From positions 1 to 26,230 of the forward strand of contig CAZDQV010000019.1 of assembly GCA_964507795.1 (NCBI GenBank): a stretch of 26,230 nucleotides of DNA, given 5' to 3'. Under the pieces are notes generated by a model that saw only the letters and a list, made by a program, of their open reading frames with translations, made no database searches and was not told the DNA's origin. The translations under genes and the position numbers were made by a program. How positions within the stretch are numbered: the first letter of the stretch is position 1; each line of letters starts with the position of its first letter. Shown piece by piece: positions 1-8,359 of the stretch. Origin of the DNA: UMGS973 sp964507795. GTDB lineage: Bacteria > Bacillota > Clostridia > Peptostreptococcales > Anaerovoracaceae.

Positions 1-470
1 GGTATGTTTTTTCTCATCTCTATAATTTCTTTGAATGTAAGCTCTCTTGCAAGCACCACACGCTTGATTCCCTGTCTATACCAAAATGATGCTGTAGCAT
101 AATTTGTGGTATTTGCCTGCGTGCTGAGATGGAGCTCCGCCTTTGGTATTATTTCTTTCAAAATCTCTATCACGCCGGGATCTGAGACGATAAATGCGTC
201 TATATCAATATCCTTTATTTTATTGAGATATTCTCTCAGTGGCTCAAGATCTTCGTTGTGGGCATATATATTAAGTGCAAGATATGCTTTTGCATTGTTT
301 TTGTGGCAATATGCTACTCCCTCTCTGATTTCGTCTATTGACAGATTTCCTGCTCCTGCTCTCAGGCTGAACATTTCACCGCCAAAATATACGGCATCTG
401 CACCGTAATCAACTGCAAATCTCAATTTTTCCAGGTCTCCCGCAGGAGCCAGTAACTCTATTTTTTTCAT
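1..470 (-). CDS. U32-family peptidase-like protein, probable tRNA U34 hydroxylation factor (N-terminal part, runs off window)
   Basis: Only the first 156 residues are inside the window. They begin MKKIELLAPAGDLEKL and contain YGADAVYFGG and STQANTTN, the usual N-terminal blocks of the U32 (collagenase-like) family. The U32 signature with its conserved cysteines lies further on and cannot be checked. In Bacillus subtilis the U32 genes yrrN/yrrO (trhP1/trhP2) sit directly after yrrM (trmR) and are needed for prephenate-dependent hydroxylation of uridine 34 in tRNAs. The order here (mltG, trmR-like gene, then this gene 16 bases later) matches that block, so a TrhP role is more likely than a true protease; this is inference from context. 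The ATG at 470 has only a weak purine-rich ribosome site (GAAAGAG). The family is recognised with confidence; the exact paralogue is not. Confidence 0.88.
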   Translation of the reverse strand, partial: MKKIELLAPAGDLEKLRFAVDYGADAVYFGGEMFSLRAGAGNLSIDEIREGVAYCHKNNAKAYLALNIYAHNEDLEPLREYLNKIKDIDIDAFIVSDPGVIEILKEIIPKAELHLSTQANTTNYATASFWYRQGIKRVVLARELTFKEIIEMRKNI

Positions 471-486
471 AAAACAATAACTCTTT

Positions 487-1137
487 CTATTTTAATTTGC
501 TGATTGCAATTCCATCACCTACCGGAAGAATTGAAGTGTCTGCATAATCAACACCGGTAATATATTCAACAAACTCTCTCATTCTTCTGATGCTTGTCCT
601 GTATTTGCCTGTTTCATCGTATTTATCAGAAACCACACGTGCTTTAAAAAGCACATTGTCCGAAACTATCACTGCACCATCTGTACAATGTTTCAATGCG
701 GCATCCCAAAAGCGCCTGTAGTGACTTTTGGCAGCATCTATAAATACAAAATCATATTGCTCATCAAGATTGTTTATGACTTCCTCTCCGTCACCACAAA
801 ACACCTGTATCCGGTCTGAAAACCCAAGGCGATCAATGTTTGCTTCTGCAATTTTGGCAGTTTCTTTTTTAACCTCAACTGTTGTAATCTTAGCATCACA
901 TACGGTTGCAAAGCAGCTTGCCGAATATCCTATAGCCGTACCTATCTCAAGTATTCTTTGCGGGTTTATAATTCTAAGCAGGTTTAATATGAGAGTTTCG
1001 GTATCAGGAAGTATTACAGGAACATTGTTTGCTTCTGCTTCTTCTCTCAAACTGCCAAGAACCCCGTTCACTGGTCTGTAAAAGGATGTAATGTATTCTG
1101 TTACTTCCGGATTAATTATATTTTTATAATTGCTCAT
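487..1137 (-). CDS. trmR: Class I SAM-dependent O-methyltransferase, TrmR (YrrM) type
   Basis: A 216-residue protein of normal length for the YrrM/caffeoyl-CoA O-methyltransferase-like family. The SAM-binding glycine loop is seen as LEIGTAIGYSA, followed by an acidic strand end (TTVEV), the motif DFVFIDAAKSHY typical of metal-assisted O-methyltransferases, and IVSDNVLF. B. subtilis TrmR methylates 5-hydroxyuridine at tRNA position 34 to give 5-methoxyuridine. The downstream U32-family neighbour would supply the hydroxylation step, so the pair reads as a wobble-uridine modification module. The ATG at 1137 is preceded by AAGGAAAA and lies 6 bases after the mltG stop. A small-molecule catechol-type methyltransferase is the alternative; synteny favours tRNA. 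Confidence 0.85.
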   Translation of the reverse strand: MSNYKNIINPEVTEYITSFYRPVNGVLGSLREEAEANNVPVILPDTETLILNLLRIINPQRILEIGTAIGYSASCFATVCDAKITTVEVKKETAKIAEANIDRLGFSDRIQVFCGDGEEVINNLDEQYDFVFIDAAKSHYRRFWDAALKHCTDGAVIVSDNVLFKARVVSDKYDETGKYRTSIRRMREFVEYITGVDYADTSILPVGDGIAISKLK

Positions 1138-1143
1138 TTAATT

Positions 1144-2181
1144 TCAATTTTCCTTGTCTGCTTGTTCATAAGCTTTGTAGTAGGCTTCCTTGTCTTTGAG
1201 AAATTGATTATAATCACTTGAAAAAGCTGCACTTCCGTCAAGCTTCTCGCTTACAACAAAATAAAGATAATCTGTATCTGCAGGAGATATGGCCGCTTTG
1301 ATTGCATCTATTCCAGGGCTGCAAATAGGTCCCGGAGGCAGTCCTGTATTTTTGTAAGGGTTGTAGTCTGATTCAACAGCTATATCAGAATAAGTAAGGT
1401 TAACTTTGTCCTCCTGCAATATATATGATATGACTGAGTCCATCTGCAGCGCCATGCCTTTGTCAAGTCTGTTATATATCACGCTTGAGACAAGGGGCAT
1501 ATCACTTGCAATTCCGGCTTCTCTTTCTATGATAGAGGCTGTTGTTATTATATCCCTGAGAGAATGGCCTGAAGCTTTTACCTGCTCAATTATATCTGCA
1601 GTCATAACTTCCTTGAAATGGTCAAGCATTGATTCAATCACAGTTCTGGCATCTGTTCCTTCTTCAAAAGAATATGTATCAGGGTAAAGGAATCCTTCAA
1701 GCCTGTACATGGAGCGTTCATTGCCAGATAGAAAATCATACGTGCTGAAATCCCCATATTGAGCTTCATGCATGAATTCATCATAGGAAACCACGCCTGC
1801 CTCATCAAGGTTTTGGGCTATTTTTTCGACAGTCTGACCTTCTATGACAGTGAAACTGTGTGATAATGTCTCACCATCACTTATCATCCGCATTATCTGT
1901 TTCATACTCATTGACCGGGAAAATCCATAGCTGCCCGCCTTGTAAGTGCCATCGTAACCATACAGTTTTGACAGAATTCGAAATACTTTCGGTTTTTCGA
2001 TAAGGCTGTTTTCTTCAAGTATTGATGCAATTGCAGCAGTCCCACTACCCTCGGTTATGGTTGTTGTGATAATATCTTCGGAAGTCTTGTCAACAGGACG
2101 CCCTTCTGACAGAAGCACAGCAAATACAACAGCAATTGCAACTGCTACAGCAACTATAACTGCGATTATTATTTTTTTCAT
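1144..2181 (-). CDS. mltG: Endolytic peptidoglycan transglycosylase MltG (YceG family)
   Basis: A 345-residue membrane-anchored protein. Residues 4-24 form one hydrophobic N-terminal helix (IIIAVIVAVAVAIAVVFAVL), so the catalytic part faces outside. A LysM-like region follows (about residues 45-130), then the YceG core with LEGFLYPDTY (161-170) and ASIIEREAG (215-223); Glu219 aligns with the catalytic glutamate of the family. YNRL and GPICSPGIDAIKAAI near the C-terminus are also typical. MltG cleaves nascent glycan strands and is thought to set strand length beside the elongation machinery. The ATG at 2181 follows AGAGGAAT at suitable spacing. The gene lies between efp and trmR; mltG beside trmR and U32 genes is also the B. 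subtilis arrangement (yrrL-yrrM-yrrN-yrrO). Confidence 0.95.
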   Translation of the reverse strand: MKKIIIAVIVAVAVAIAVVFAVLLSEGRPVDKTSEDIITTTITEGSGTAAIASILEENSLIEKPKVFRILSKLYGYDGTYKAGSYGFSRSMSMKQIMRMISDGETLSHSFTVIEGQTVEKIAQNLDEAGVVSYDEFMHEAQYGDFSTYDFLSGNERSMYRLEGFLYPDTYSFEEGTDARTVIESMLDHFKEVMTADIIEQVKASGHSLRDIITTASIIEREAGIASDMPLVSSVIYNRLDKGMALQMDSVISYILQEDKVNLTYSDIAVESDYNPYKNTGLPPGPICSPGIDAIKAAISPADTDYLYFVVSEKLDGSAAFSSDYNQFLKDKEAYYKAYEQADKEN

Positions 2182-2214
2182 ATATATTCCTCTATTTTGC
2201 CATATATTTGGAAA

Positions 2215-2235
2215 GGGACGTAAAATTTACGCCCC
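2215..2235 (-). terminator. Hairpin between efp and mltG, possible weak terminator or attenuator
   Basis: On the transcribed strand GGGGCGTAAA pairs with TTTACGTCCC (one G-U pair), giving a stable stem 18 bases after the efp stop. Only three T residues follow before CC, so the U-tract is poor. It could be a leaky terminator or an RNA-processing or 3'-protection element that separates efp levels from mltG. The pairing is seen directly; the function is a guess. Confidence 0.45.
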
Positions 2236-2252
2236 GTTTGAGTTCCCAATTT

Positions 2253-2816
2253 TTATTTCTTTGATCTTCCCAGGTATTCCCCTGTTCTTGTGTCAATCTG
2301 AATAATCTCGCCTTCTTCGATGAAGATAGGAACGTGAATTGTGGCACCTGTTTCAACTACTGCAGCCTTGGTAACGTTTGTGGCTGTATTGCCTTTAACT
2401 CCCGGCTCTGTTTCGATAACCTTGAGGTCAACAAAATTAGGAGCTTCAACCATGAATGCATTGCCTTTGTAGAATTTGATAGTAGCTTCGTCGTTTTCTC
2501 TAAGGTATTTCATGGCTTCTTCAACCTGCTCTTCCATCAAAGGAACCTGATCGTATGTTTCAGGATCCATGAAGTAGTAAAGCTCTCCATCATTGTACAG
2601 ATATTGCATAACCTTAGTCTCTATATGAGCCTTGGGGAATTTGTCATCAGGGTTAAAAGCTTCTTCTCTTGTAGCTCCTGTAAGTATGTTTTTGTATTTA
2701 GTTCTTACAAATGCAGCACCCTTACCCGGCTTAACATGCTGGAAATCTAAAACAACGTGAGGTTCACCGTTAATTTCAAATGTAATACCTTTTCTGAAAT
2801 CGCTTGCATAAATCAT
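2253..2816 (-). CDS. efp: Elongation factor P
   Basis: EF-P binds between the ribosomal P and E sites and relieves stalling at proline runs. From the start chosen here the protein is 187 residues, the family's usual size, with the three beta-barrel domains and the C-terminal block GEIIQIDTRTGEYLGR. The tip loop reads KPGKGAAFVR with Lys32 at its apex, the position that is post-translationally modified in B. subtilis EF-P; this numbering itself supports the start. The reading frame is open for 15 further codons upstream to 2861, but that extension lies largely over the promoter and leader. The ATG at 2816 has GGAGAG seven bases upstream. The gene has its own promoter (2864-2891), unlike most genes in this run. 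Confidence 0.97.
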   Translation of the reverse strand: MIYASDFRKGITFEINGEPHVVLDFQHVKPGKGAAFVRTKYKNILTGATREEAFNPDDKFPKAHIETKVMQYLYNDGELYYFMDPETYDQVPLMEEQVEEAMKYLRENDEATIKFYKGNAFMVEAPNFVDLKVIETEPGVKGNTATNVTKAAVVETGATIHVPIFIEEGEIIQIDTRTGEYLGRSKK

Positions 2817-2863
2817 AAATATCTCTCCATTCATCAAAAAAATCGTCTTTTCTGTCAACAACT

Positions 2864-2891
2864 ATTATATCAAATATACCTGTTATTTCAA
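2864..2891 (-). promoter_or_regulatory. Sigma-A type promoter for efp
   Basis: On the minus strand TTGAAA (2891-2886) and TATAAT (2869-2864) are separated by 16 bases, a near-perfect vegetative promoter. It starts just after the ylbF stop and predicts a transcript start near 2857, about 40 bases before the efp ATG. This would give efp (and mltG onward) independent expression inside the long co-directional run. Confidence 0.75.
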
Positions 2892-2894
2892 GTG

Positions 2895-3245
2895 CTAGTT
2901 TGCATTTTGGCTACTGCCTGCAGGCATTATTGTTTCATTTAATATCTGATAAACATCCTGCATCATAAGTGCAAATCTCATTTCACACTGTACATATTGT
3001 GCTGCTGCAGGATCCTGCATCATAATACCCATAAGCTCCTGCATCTTTGCAACAGCATCCGCATCCGCTTCTTCTCCTGCAATTTGCTTTGCCTGGAGTT
3101 CAAGCTGCTTTGCCTGGAAATCCTGTATCATTTTTTCAAGATCAGGATTCTTTGCAATCATGTCCTTTGCATTCATATATTGTTTGTATTCTTCACATTC
3201 TTTTATGGCTTTTGCCAGAGTGTGAGCCTGGTCATAAACATTCAT
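2895..3245 (-). CDS. YlbF/YmcA (Com_YlbF) family protein
   Basis: A small, almost entirely helical 116-residue protein. It has the family's features: an N-terminal A-x-x-L-A-x-x-I-x-x-C/S-x-E-Y/F pattern (AHTLAKAIKECEEYKQY), a central charged coiled helix, and a C-terminal helix. In B. subtilis, YlbF and YmcA with YaaT form a complex that modulates RNase Y-dependent mRNA maturation. Here the gene follows the RNase J gene by 20 bases, so an RNA-decay link is reasonable, though single YlbF-like proteins in Clostridia are poorly studied. The ATG at 3245 follows AAAGGAGAT. Family assignment rests on sequence pattern; function is inferred. Confidence 0.8.
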   Translation of the reverse strand: MNVYDQAHTLAKAIKECEEYKQYMNAKDMIAKNPDLEKMIQDFQAKQLELQAKQIAGEEADADAVAKMQELMGIMMQDPAAAQYVQCEMRFALMMQDVYQILNETIMPAGSSQNAN

Positions 3246-3265
3246 CTAAATATCTCCTTTCGTGA

Positions 3266-4942
3266 CTAAACCTCCAAGAATATAGGCAATATCACCGGAC
3301 TTCTCTTGGTTTTTTCGTATATAAATGTGCGAAGTGCATCTTTTACTGTTGATTTCATCGCATTCCAGTCTCTGTTATTTTTTTTGCAACAATTAAGAAG
3401 TGCTTTTTCAACTACAAGTCGTGCATCTTCTATAAGGTCTTCGTTTTCTCTTACATATACAAATCCTCTTGATATGATGTCAGGTCCTGATATTACATTG
3501 CGTGATCTGTCTAATGCAGCAACTACTATTATGAGGCCTGATTCTGACAGAAGTCTTCTGTCACGCAATACTATATTGCCTACATCACCTACACCAAGTC
3601 CGTCTACGAGAATATCTTCTGCAGGTACTGTTTCTTTCAGAATTTCAGCACGTCTCCTGGTAAGATTGAGTATCTGTCCGTTTTCAAGAATAAAAATCGA
3701 ATTGTTTTTCATTCCCAGATTCTTTGCTATCTCCTTGTGGGCCATCAGATGTCTTGCCTCTCCATGAACAGGCATGAAGAATTTAGGCTTGATAAGGGAA
3801 TGCATTATCTTGAGTTCTTCCTCGCATGCATGTCCTGAAACATGAGTGTCTGCAATATCCGAGTATATTACTGTTGCTTCTTTTTCAATAAGTTTGTTTA
3901 CTACATTTGACACCATCTTTTCATTACCCGGCACAGGAGTTGATGACAGTATTACTACATCTCCTTTTTTGATCTGTACCGATTTATGTTCATTTGATGC
4001 CATTCTTGAAAGAGCAGACATAGGCTCGCCCTGACTCCCCGTAGTTATAATCAGAAGCTGTTTGTCAGGTATGGAGTTTATTTTTTTGATATCAACAAGA
4101 GTTCCTGCCGGCACTGTCAGATATCCAAGCTCCATCGCTATATTAACCACGTTTTCCATGCTTCTGCCGGAAATAGCAACTTTTCTTTTGCATTTGACTG
4201 CATTGTCTATTATCTTTTGTACTCGGTGAACATTAGACGAAAATGTCGCAATTATAATTCTCTGATTCACATCCTCAAATATATTGGCAAGGGTTTCACC
4301 CACCACTTTTTCGGAAGCTGTAAATCCCGGTCTTAATGCATTGGTGCTGTCAGCCATCATGAGGGTCACGCCCTTGGCTCCTATTTCGGCAAGCTTCGTA
4401 AAGTTTATCGGTTCACCGTCCACAGGGGTATAGTCTATCTTGAAATCTCCAGTGTGGAAAATTCTGCCTGCAGGAGTGTCTATACAATAGCACACAGCAT
4501 CTGCAATAGAGTGAGTTGTCCTTATGGTTTCAACTCCGAAAACTCCCAATTTAAATTTATCACCGGGTTTGATTGTATTAAGCCTTGCTTTGAGGCCATG
4601 TTCTTCAAGCTTGCTTTTGACAAGGCCAAGTGTAAGCCTTGTTCCATATATCGGTGCATTCAGCACCTTGAGAAAATACGGTATTGCTCCGATGTGATCC
4701 TCATGTCCGTGTGTCAGAATTATTCCTTTGATTTTTTTGTTTGAATTCTGCAAATACGAAAAATCAGGAAGTACAATATCTATTCCGTACATCTCATCTT
4801 CAGGGAAAGTCATACCACAATCTATAATCAGTATCTGATCCTGATATTCCAGGAGTGTCATATTTTTGCCAATGCCGTTAAGTCCTCCTATGGGGATGAC
4901 TCTGACTCCCTGACTTTCCTTTTTGTTTGTGTTTTGTTTCAT
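3266..4942 (-). CDS. rnj: Ribonuclease J
   Basis: A metallo-beta-lactamase/beta-CASP ribonuclease (558 residues from the chosen start) with 5'-3' exo- and endonuclease activity, central to mRNA decay and rRNA maturation in Gram-positives. The zinc-binding motif HGHEDH is at residues 78-83; further metal motifs are TGDFKIDYTP and the beta-CASP segment HVSGHACEEELK...PVHGEARHL. The C-terminal RNase J domain follows (VEKALLNCCKKNNRDW to the end). The ATG at 4957 is unlikely to be used because its own sequence ATGGAGAGA is the Shine-Dalgarno for the ATG at 4942, eight bases downstream. Only one RNase J gene is visible, so J1 versus J2 cannot be assigned. It lies between leuS and ylbF. Confidence 0.96.
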   Translation of the reverse strand: MKQNTNKKESQGVRVIPIGGLNGIGKNMTLLEYQDQILIIDCGMTFPEDEMYGIDIVLPDFSYLQNSNKKIKGIILTHGHEDHIGAIPYFLKVLNAPIYGTRLTLGLVKSKLEEHGLKARLNTIKPGDKFKLGVFGVETIRTTHSIADAVCYCIDTPAGRIFHTGDFKIDYTPVDGEPINFTKLAEIGAKGVTLMMADSTNALRPGFTASEKVVGETLANIFEDVNQRIIIATFSSNVHRVQKIIDNAVKCKRKVAISGRSMENVVNIAMELGYLTVPAGTLVDIKKINSIPDKQLLIITTGSQGEPMSALSRMASNEHKSVQIKKGDVVILSSTPVPGNEKMVSNVVNKLIEKEATVIYSDIADTHVSGHACEEELKIMHSLIKPKFFMPVHGEARHLMAHKEIAKNLGMKNNSIFILENGQILNLTRRRAEILKETVPAEDILVDGLGVGDVGNIVLRDRRLLSESGLIIVVAALDRSRNVISGPDIISRGFVYVRENEDLIEDARLVVEKALLNCCKKNNRDWNAMKSTVKDALRTFIYEKTKRSPVILPIFLEV

Positions 4943-4978
4943 AAAATATCTCTCCATCTATTTGTCTTCAGATGGCTA

Positions 4979-7450
4979 TTATTTAACAACGATATTTACC
5001 AGTTTGTCAGGTACTGCAATTACTTTTACAATGTTTCTCCCATCCACTGCTCTTACCGCAGCTTCGCTTTCCATAACAGTCTTCTGAAGTTCTTCTCTGT
5101 TTAATCCGCTGGCAACATTCATTTTTTCTTTAACCTTGCCATTAATCTGAATTACTATTTCAACGCTTGTTTTAACCAGTGCACTTTCATCATATACCGG
5201 CCAGCCAACATTATACAGGGAGCCTGTATGTCCGAGGTGTTCCCACATTTCTTCACAGATATGCGGTGTGAACGGTGAAAGAATCAACACCAGTTTTTCT
5301 ATGCACGAATTAATCAAACCTTCATTTACATCAGGCAGCTCTTTATAGCGGTAAAGTTCATTTACAAATTCCATAATTGTACTTATTGCAGTATTGAACT
5401 GAAATCTTCCTGCCGCATCGTCTGAAACTTTTTTGATTGCATAGTTAGCCATGTAATTAAGCTGTTTGTCATTGTCGTTTCTGATTTCAAAATCAGTAGT
5501 TTTGAATCCGTATTTCTGCACTGTCTCATATACGAGTCTGTATACTCTGTTGAGGAATCTGAAGCTCCCCTCAACTCCCGCATCAGACCAGTCAAGCTCT
5601 TTTTCAGGAGGTGCAGCAAACAGTATGAAAAGGCGTGCCGTGTCTGCACCATATTTTTCGAGTATTTCAGCAGGGCTTACCACGTTGCCCAGTGATTTGC
5701 TCATTTTTTTGCCGTCTTTGTTTACCATACCCTGTGTAAGCAGGTTTTTGAACGGTTCTTCATCTGCCACAAGTCCCAGATCATATAAAGCCATCTGGAA
5801 AAACCTCGCATACATCAGGTGCAAGATAGCATGCTCTACTCCACCGATATACTGGTCAACACTCATCCAGTAGTTTACTTTTTCTTTGTCAAATACTTCG
5901 TTTTCATTCTTCGGATCACAATATCTCAGGAAATACCATGAAGAATCAAGAAACGTATCCATAGTGTCAATTTCTCTCTTCGCAGGAGCTCCACATACAG
6001 GGCATACTGTATCAACAAATGTCTTGCTCGTAGCTATTGGAGATTCTCCCTTACCTGTAAATTCAATATCTGTAGGGAGCAATACAGGCAGATTCTCTTC
6101 TTTTTCAGGAACCCAGCCACAATGCTCGCAATGAATCATAGGAATCGGAGTACCCCAATATCTCTGTCTTGATATGAGCCAGTCTCTCAATCTGTAGTTG
6201 ACAGTAGCCTTGCCTATGCCCTCTGCTTCAACCCATTCGATAACCTTTTTGATAGCCTCGCGATTGTTAAGTCCGTCAAACTTGCCTGAGTTTATCATTG
6301 TTCCTTCTGCAACAAAAGCTTCTTTGAGGTTATTTACATCAATATCAGGATTTCCGGGATCTACTACAGGTATAATGTCAAGGCCGAATTTAACAGCAAA
6401 TTCAAAGTCTCTCTCATCATGTGCAGGTACTGCCATAATAGCTCCTGTACCATAGCCCATAAGTACATAATCTGAAATATAGATAGGCACTTCCTTGCCG
6501 TTTACAGGGTTGATGGCATATTTACCTATAAATACACCTGTTTTTTCATTGCTTGTTGATGTTCTCTCGATGTCACTCATATGCTGGCATCTGTCGATAT
6601 ATTCATTTACAGGCTGTTCATATTCTGTACCCGCTACAAGGCTGTTTACATACGGATGTTCAGGTGCAAGTACCATATACGTTACACCAAAGAGTGTATC
6701 AACTCTTGTTGTAAATATTTTGAGCTTTCTTTCATCATCCTTGATTGCGAAATCAACCTCAGCACCTACGGATTTGCCTATCCAGTTTTTTTGCATAACT
6801 TTAACTTTGTTTGGCCAGCCATCAAGTATATCGAGGTTACTCAGAAGTCTTTCAGCATAATCTGTAATCTTGAAATACCACTGTGAAAGATTTTTTTTGC
6901 CTACAGGTGCGCCGCATCTTTCGCATGCCCCATCAACAACCTGTTCATTTGCCAAAACTGTCTGGCAATCAGGACACCAGTTTACAGGATTTTCTTTTTT
7001 GTATGCCAGTCCTTTTTTGTAAAACTGAATAAAAATCCACTGCATCCATTTGTAATAGTCAGGGTGACATGTGCATACTTCTCTGTCCCAGTCATATGCA
7101 AGACCAAGCTCTGAAAGCTGTTCCTCCATTTCATGTATATTATCCCAGGTCCACACATCAGGGGCAACGCCATGCTTGATAGCCGCGTTTTCTGCAGGTA
7201 GACCAAAAGAGTCAAATCCCATTGGGTGAAGCACGTTGTAGCCCTGCATATTTTTGAATCTTGCCACTACATCACCTATTGAATAGTTTCTTACATGACC
7301 CATATGGAGTTTGCCTGACGGATAAGGGAACATTTCAAGCACATAGTATTTTTCCTTATCCGGTTTTTCTTCCATTTTGAAAGTATTGTTGTCAGCCCAG
7401 TATTTTTGCCATTTCTTTTCTATTTCTGTGAAATTGTATCTTTCGTTCAT
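4979..7450 (-). CDS. leuS: Leucyl-tRNA synthetase
   Basis: A class Ia synthetase that charges tRNA-Leu; 823 residues, normal bacterial length. The HIGH-equivalent HMGH is at residues 49-52 within FPYPSGKLHMGH. A zinc-type region follows (CPDCQ...CERCG), then the editing CP1 domain, including GTGAIMAVPAHDERD. A second Cys pair (HCEHCGW...CPVCGAP) and the KMSKS loop (GKKMSKSLGNVV) precede the anticodon-binding and C-terminal domains. Two ATGs compete: 7456 lies only 2 bases from the GGAGG at 7459-7463, while 7450 is 8 bases away, so 7450 is preferred. The gap to rsfS is 17 bases; no T-box leader fits there, so charging-dependent control of this gene is not seen. Confidence 0.97.
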   Translation of the reverse strand: MNERYNFTEIEKKWQKYWADNNTFKMEEKPDKEKYYVLEMFPYPSGKLHMGHVRNYSIGDVVARFKNMQGYNVLHPMGFDSFGLPAENAAIKHGVAPDVWTWDNIHEMEEQLSELGLAYDWDREVCTCHPDYYKWMQWIFIQFYKKGLAYKKENPVNWCPDCQTVLANEQVVDGACERCGAPVGKKNLSQWYFKITDYAERLLSNLDILDGWPNKVKVMQKNWIGKSVGAEVDFAIKDDERKLKIFTTRVDTLFGVTYMVLAPEHPYVNSLVAGTEYEQPVNEYIDRCQHMSDIERTSTSNEKTGVFIGKYAINPVNGKEVPIYISDYVLMGYGTGAIMAVPAHDERDFEFAVKFGLDIIPVVDPGNPDIDVNNLKEAFVAEGTMINSGKFDGLNNREAIKKVIEWVEAEGIGKATVNYRLRDWLISRQRYWGTPIPMIHCEHCGWVPEKEENLPVLLPTDIEFTGKGESPIATSKTFVDTVCPVCGAPAKREIDTMDTFLDSSWYFLRYCDPKNENEVFDKEKVNYWMSVDQYIGGVEHAILHLMYARFFQMALYDLGLVADEEPFKNLLTQGMVNKDGKKMSKSLGNVVSPAEILEKYGADTARLFILFAAPPEKELDWSDAGVEGSFRFLNRVYRLVYETVQKYGFKTTDFEIRNDNDKQLNYMANYAIKKVSDDAAGRFQFNTAISTIMEFVNELYRYKELPDVNEGLINSCIEKLVLILSPFTPHICEEMWEHLGHTGSLYNVGWPVYDESALVKTSVEIVIQINGKVKEKMNVASGLNREELQKTVMESEAAVRAVDGRNIVKVIAVPDKLVNIVVK

Positions 7451-7467
7451 TTCCATATCCTCCGGTA

Positions 7468-7809
7468 TTAATTAAAATCCAGCGTATCGCAGTCTCCCCA
7501 GATTTTTTCAATATTATATTTCTCACGCATCTGCTCTGTAAGAACATTGATTATGATATCACCATAATCCATAAGCATCCATCCGGATGAAGGTTTCCCT
7601 TCTATGCTCTTTACAAATATCCCTTCTTTTTCAAAAACAAATTCCATTTCATCGACAAATGCGCCAAGCTGTCTTTCGCTTCCTGCAGTTACAAGTACGA
7701 AGTAATCTGCAAATGAAGATTTCTCAGCAATATCGATAATCATTACATCTCCGCCTTTTTTTGCATCTAATGCTTTAGCTGCAAACAGCGCCATTTCCTT
7801 ACTGTTCAT
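7468..7809 (-). CDS. rsfS: Ribosomal silencing factor RsfS
   Basis: Iojap/RsfS family, 113 residues. It binds ribosomal protein uL14 and blocks subunit joining under nutrient limitation. The signature core is intact: KSSFADYFVLVTAGSERQLGAFVDEM, then GWMLMDYGDIIINVLTEQMREKYNIEKIWGD. The reading frame allows a TTG at 7812, but the ATG at 7809 sits 7 bases after AGGAG and is preferred. The start overlaps the yqeK stop by 11 bases, implying translational coupling. nadD-yqeK-rsfS is a widely conserved Firmicutes cluster. Confidence 0.95.
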   Translation of the reverse strand: MNSKEMALFAAKALDAKKGGDVMIIDIAEKSSFADYFVLVTAGSERQLGAFVDEMEFVFEKEGIFVKSIEGKPSSGWMLMDYGDIIINVLTEQMREKYNIEKIWGDCDTLDFN

Positions 7810-8359
7810 CAATACACTCCTTTAATGCTTCTATAGTATCCCTTCCGGGATTGATTCCTTTTGCTTCAAGGTCTTTGACCGTCCATTCCAAAATAAATCT
7901 GTACACGCTTTCTATATCAGAAATTGCCTCCCTGCGAAGCTTTGCGGCTTCAGGATAAGTCCTTCCCGGCTCTACAGCATCCGCCACAAATATTATTTTT
8001 TCAAGCATGGACATTCCTGCTCTTGCGCTTGTATGGTACCTGATTGCATTCAGAATATCTTCATCATCTATGCCATAATATTCTTTTGCCCAACATGCTG
8101 CTATCCGGCCATGTGCAAGATTGGTATTTCCGATAAATTCCCGACCTATATTAAACTTTTTGACTTCCTCATCAGACTCTGCTACTGAAAGAGGCTTTGC
8201 TATATCGTGAAACAGCGCAGCAGTCCGTGCTTTTGAAATATCCTGATTGTGTGCCGCTGCAAGCTGCTCTGCTGTTTCAACAACTCCAAAAGTATGCTTT
8301 TTTCTTGATTCCTTGAGGTTTTTATCTATATATTCAAGACATTTATTTATATAATCCAT
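7799..8359 (-). CDS. yqeK: HD-domain hydrolase YqeK (symmetrical Ap4A hydrolase type)
   Basis: HD-superfamily protein with H...HD...D metal ligands: HTFGVVETAEQLA, AALFHDIAKPL and RIAACWAKEYYGIDDEDILNAIRYHT. YqeK enzymes cleave diadenosine tetraphosphate to two ADP. The open frame extends to a TTG at 8380, but the ATG at 8359 is preferred: it gives 186 residues, the same as the B. subtilis protein, and starts MDYINKCLEYI as relatives do. Its ribosome site (AGGA) is close to the ATG, so the start is a judgement. The gene overlaps the nadD stop by 17 bases and the rsfS start by 11, consistent with coupled translation. Confidence 0.9.
   Translation of the reverse strand: MDYINKCLEYIDKNLKESRKKHTFGVVETAEQLAAAHNQDISKARTAALFHDIAKPLSVAESDEEVKKFNIGREFIGNTNLAHGRIAACWAKEYYGIDDEDILNAIRYHTSARAGMSMLEKIIFVADAVEPGRTYPEAAKLRREAISDIESVYRFILEWTVKDLEAKGINPGRDTIEALKECIDEQ

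Noticed and set aside
106..408. 100-codon plus-strand open frame near the left edge
   Set aside because: The minus strand there encodes a clear U32-family N-terminus; the plus frame is its shadow.
2817..2861. 15-codon N-terminal extension of EF-P
   Set aside because: It covers the leader between promoter and ribosome site; starting at 2816 places the modified lysine at position 32 and gives the normal length.
7451..7467. Possible T-box leader for leuS (and likewise for hisS at 10218-10230)
   Set aside because: Gaps before these synthetase genes are far too short for a T-box and no T-box sequence or specifier stem is visible.
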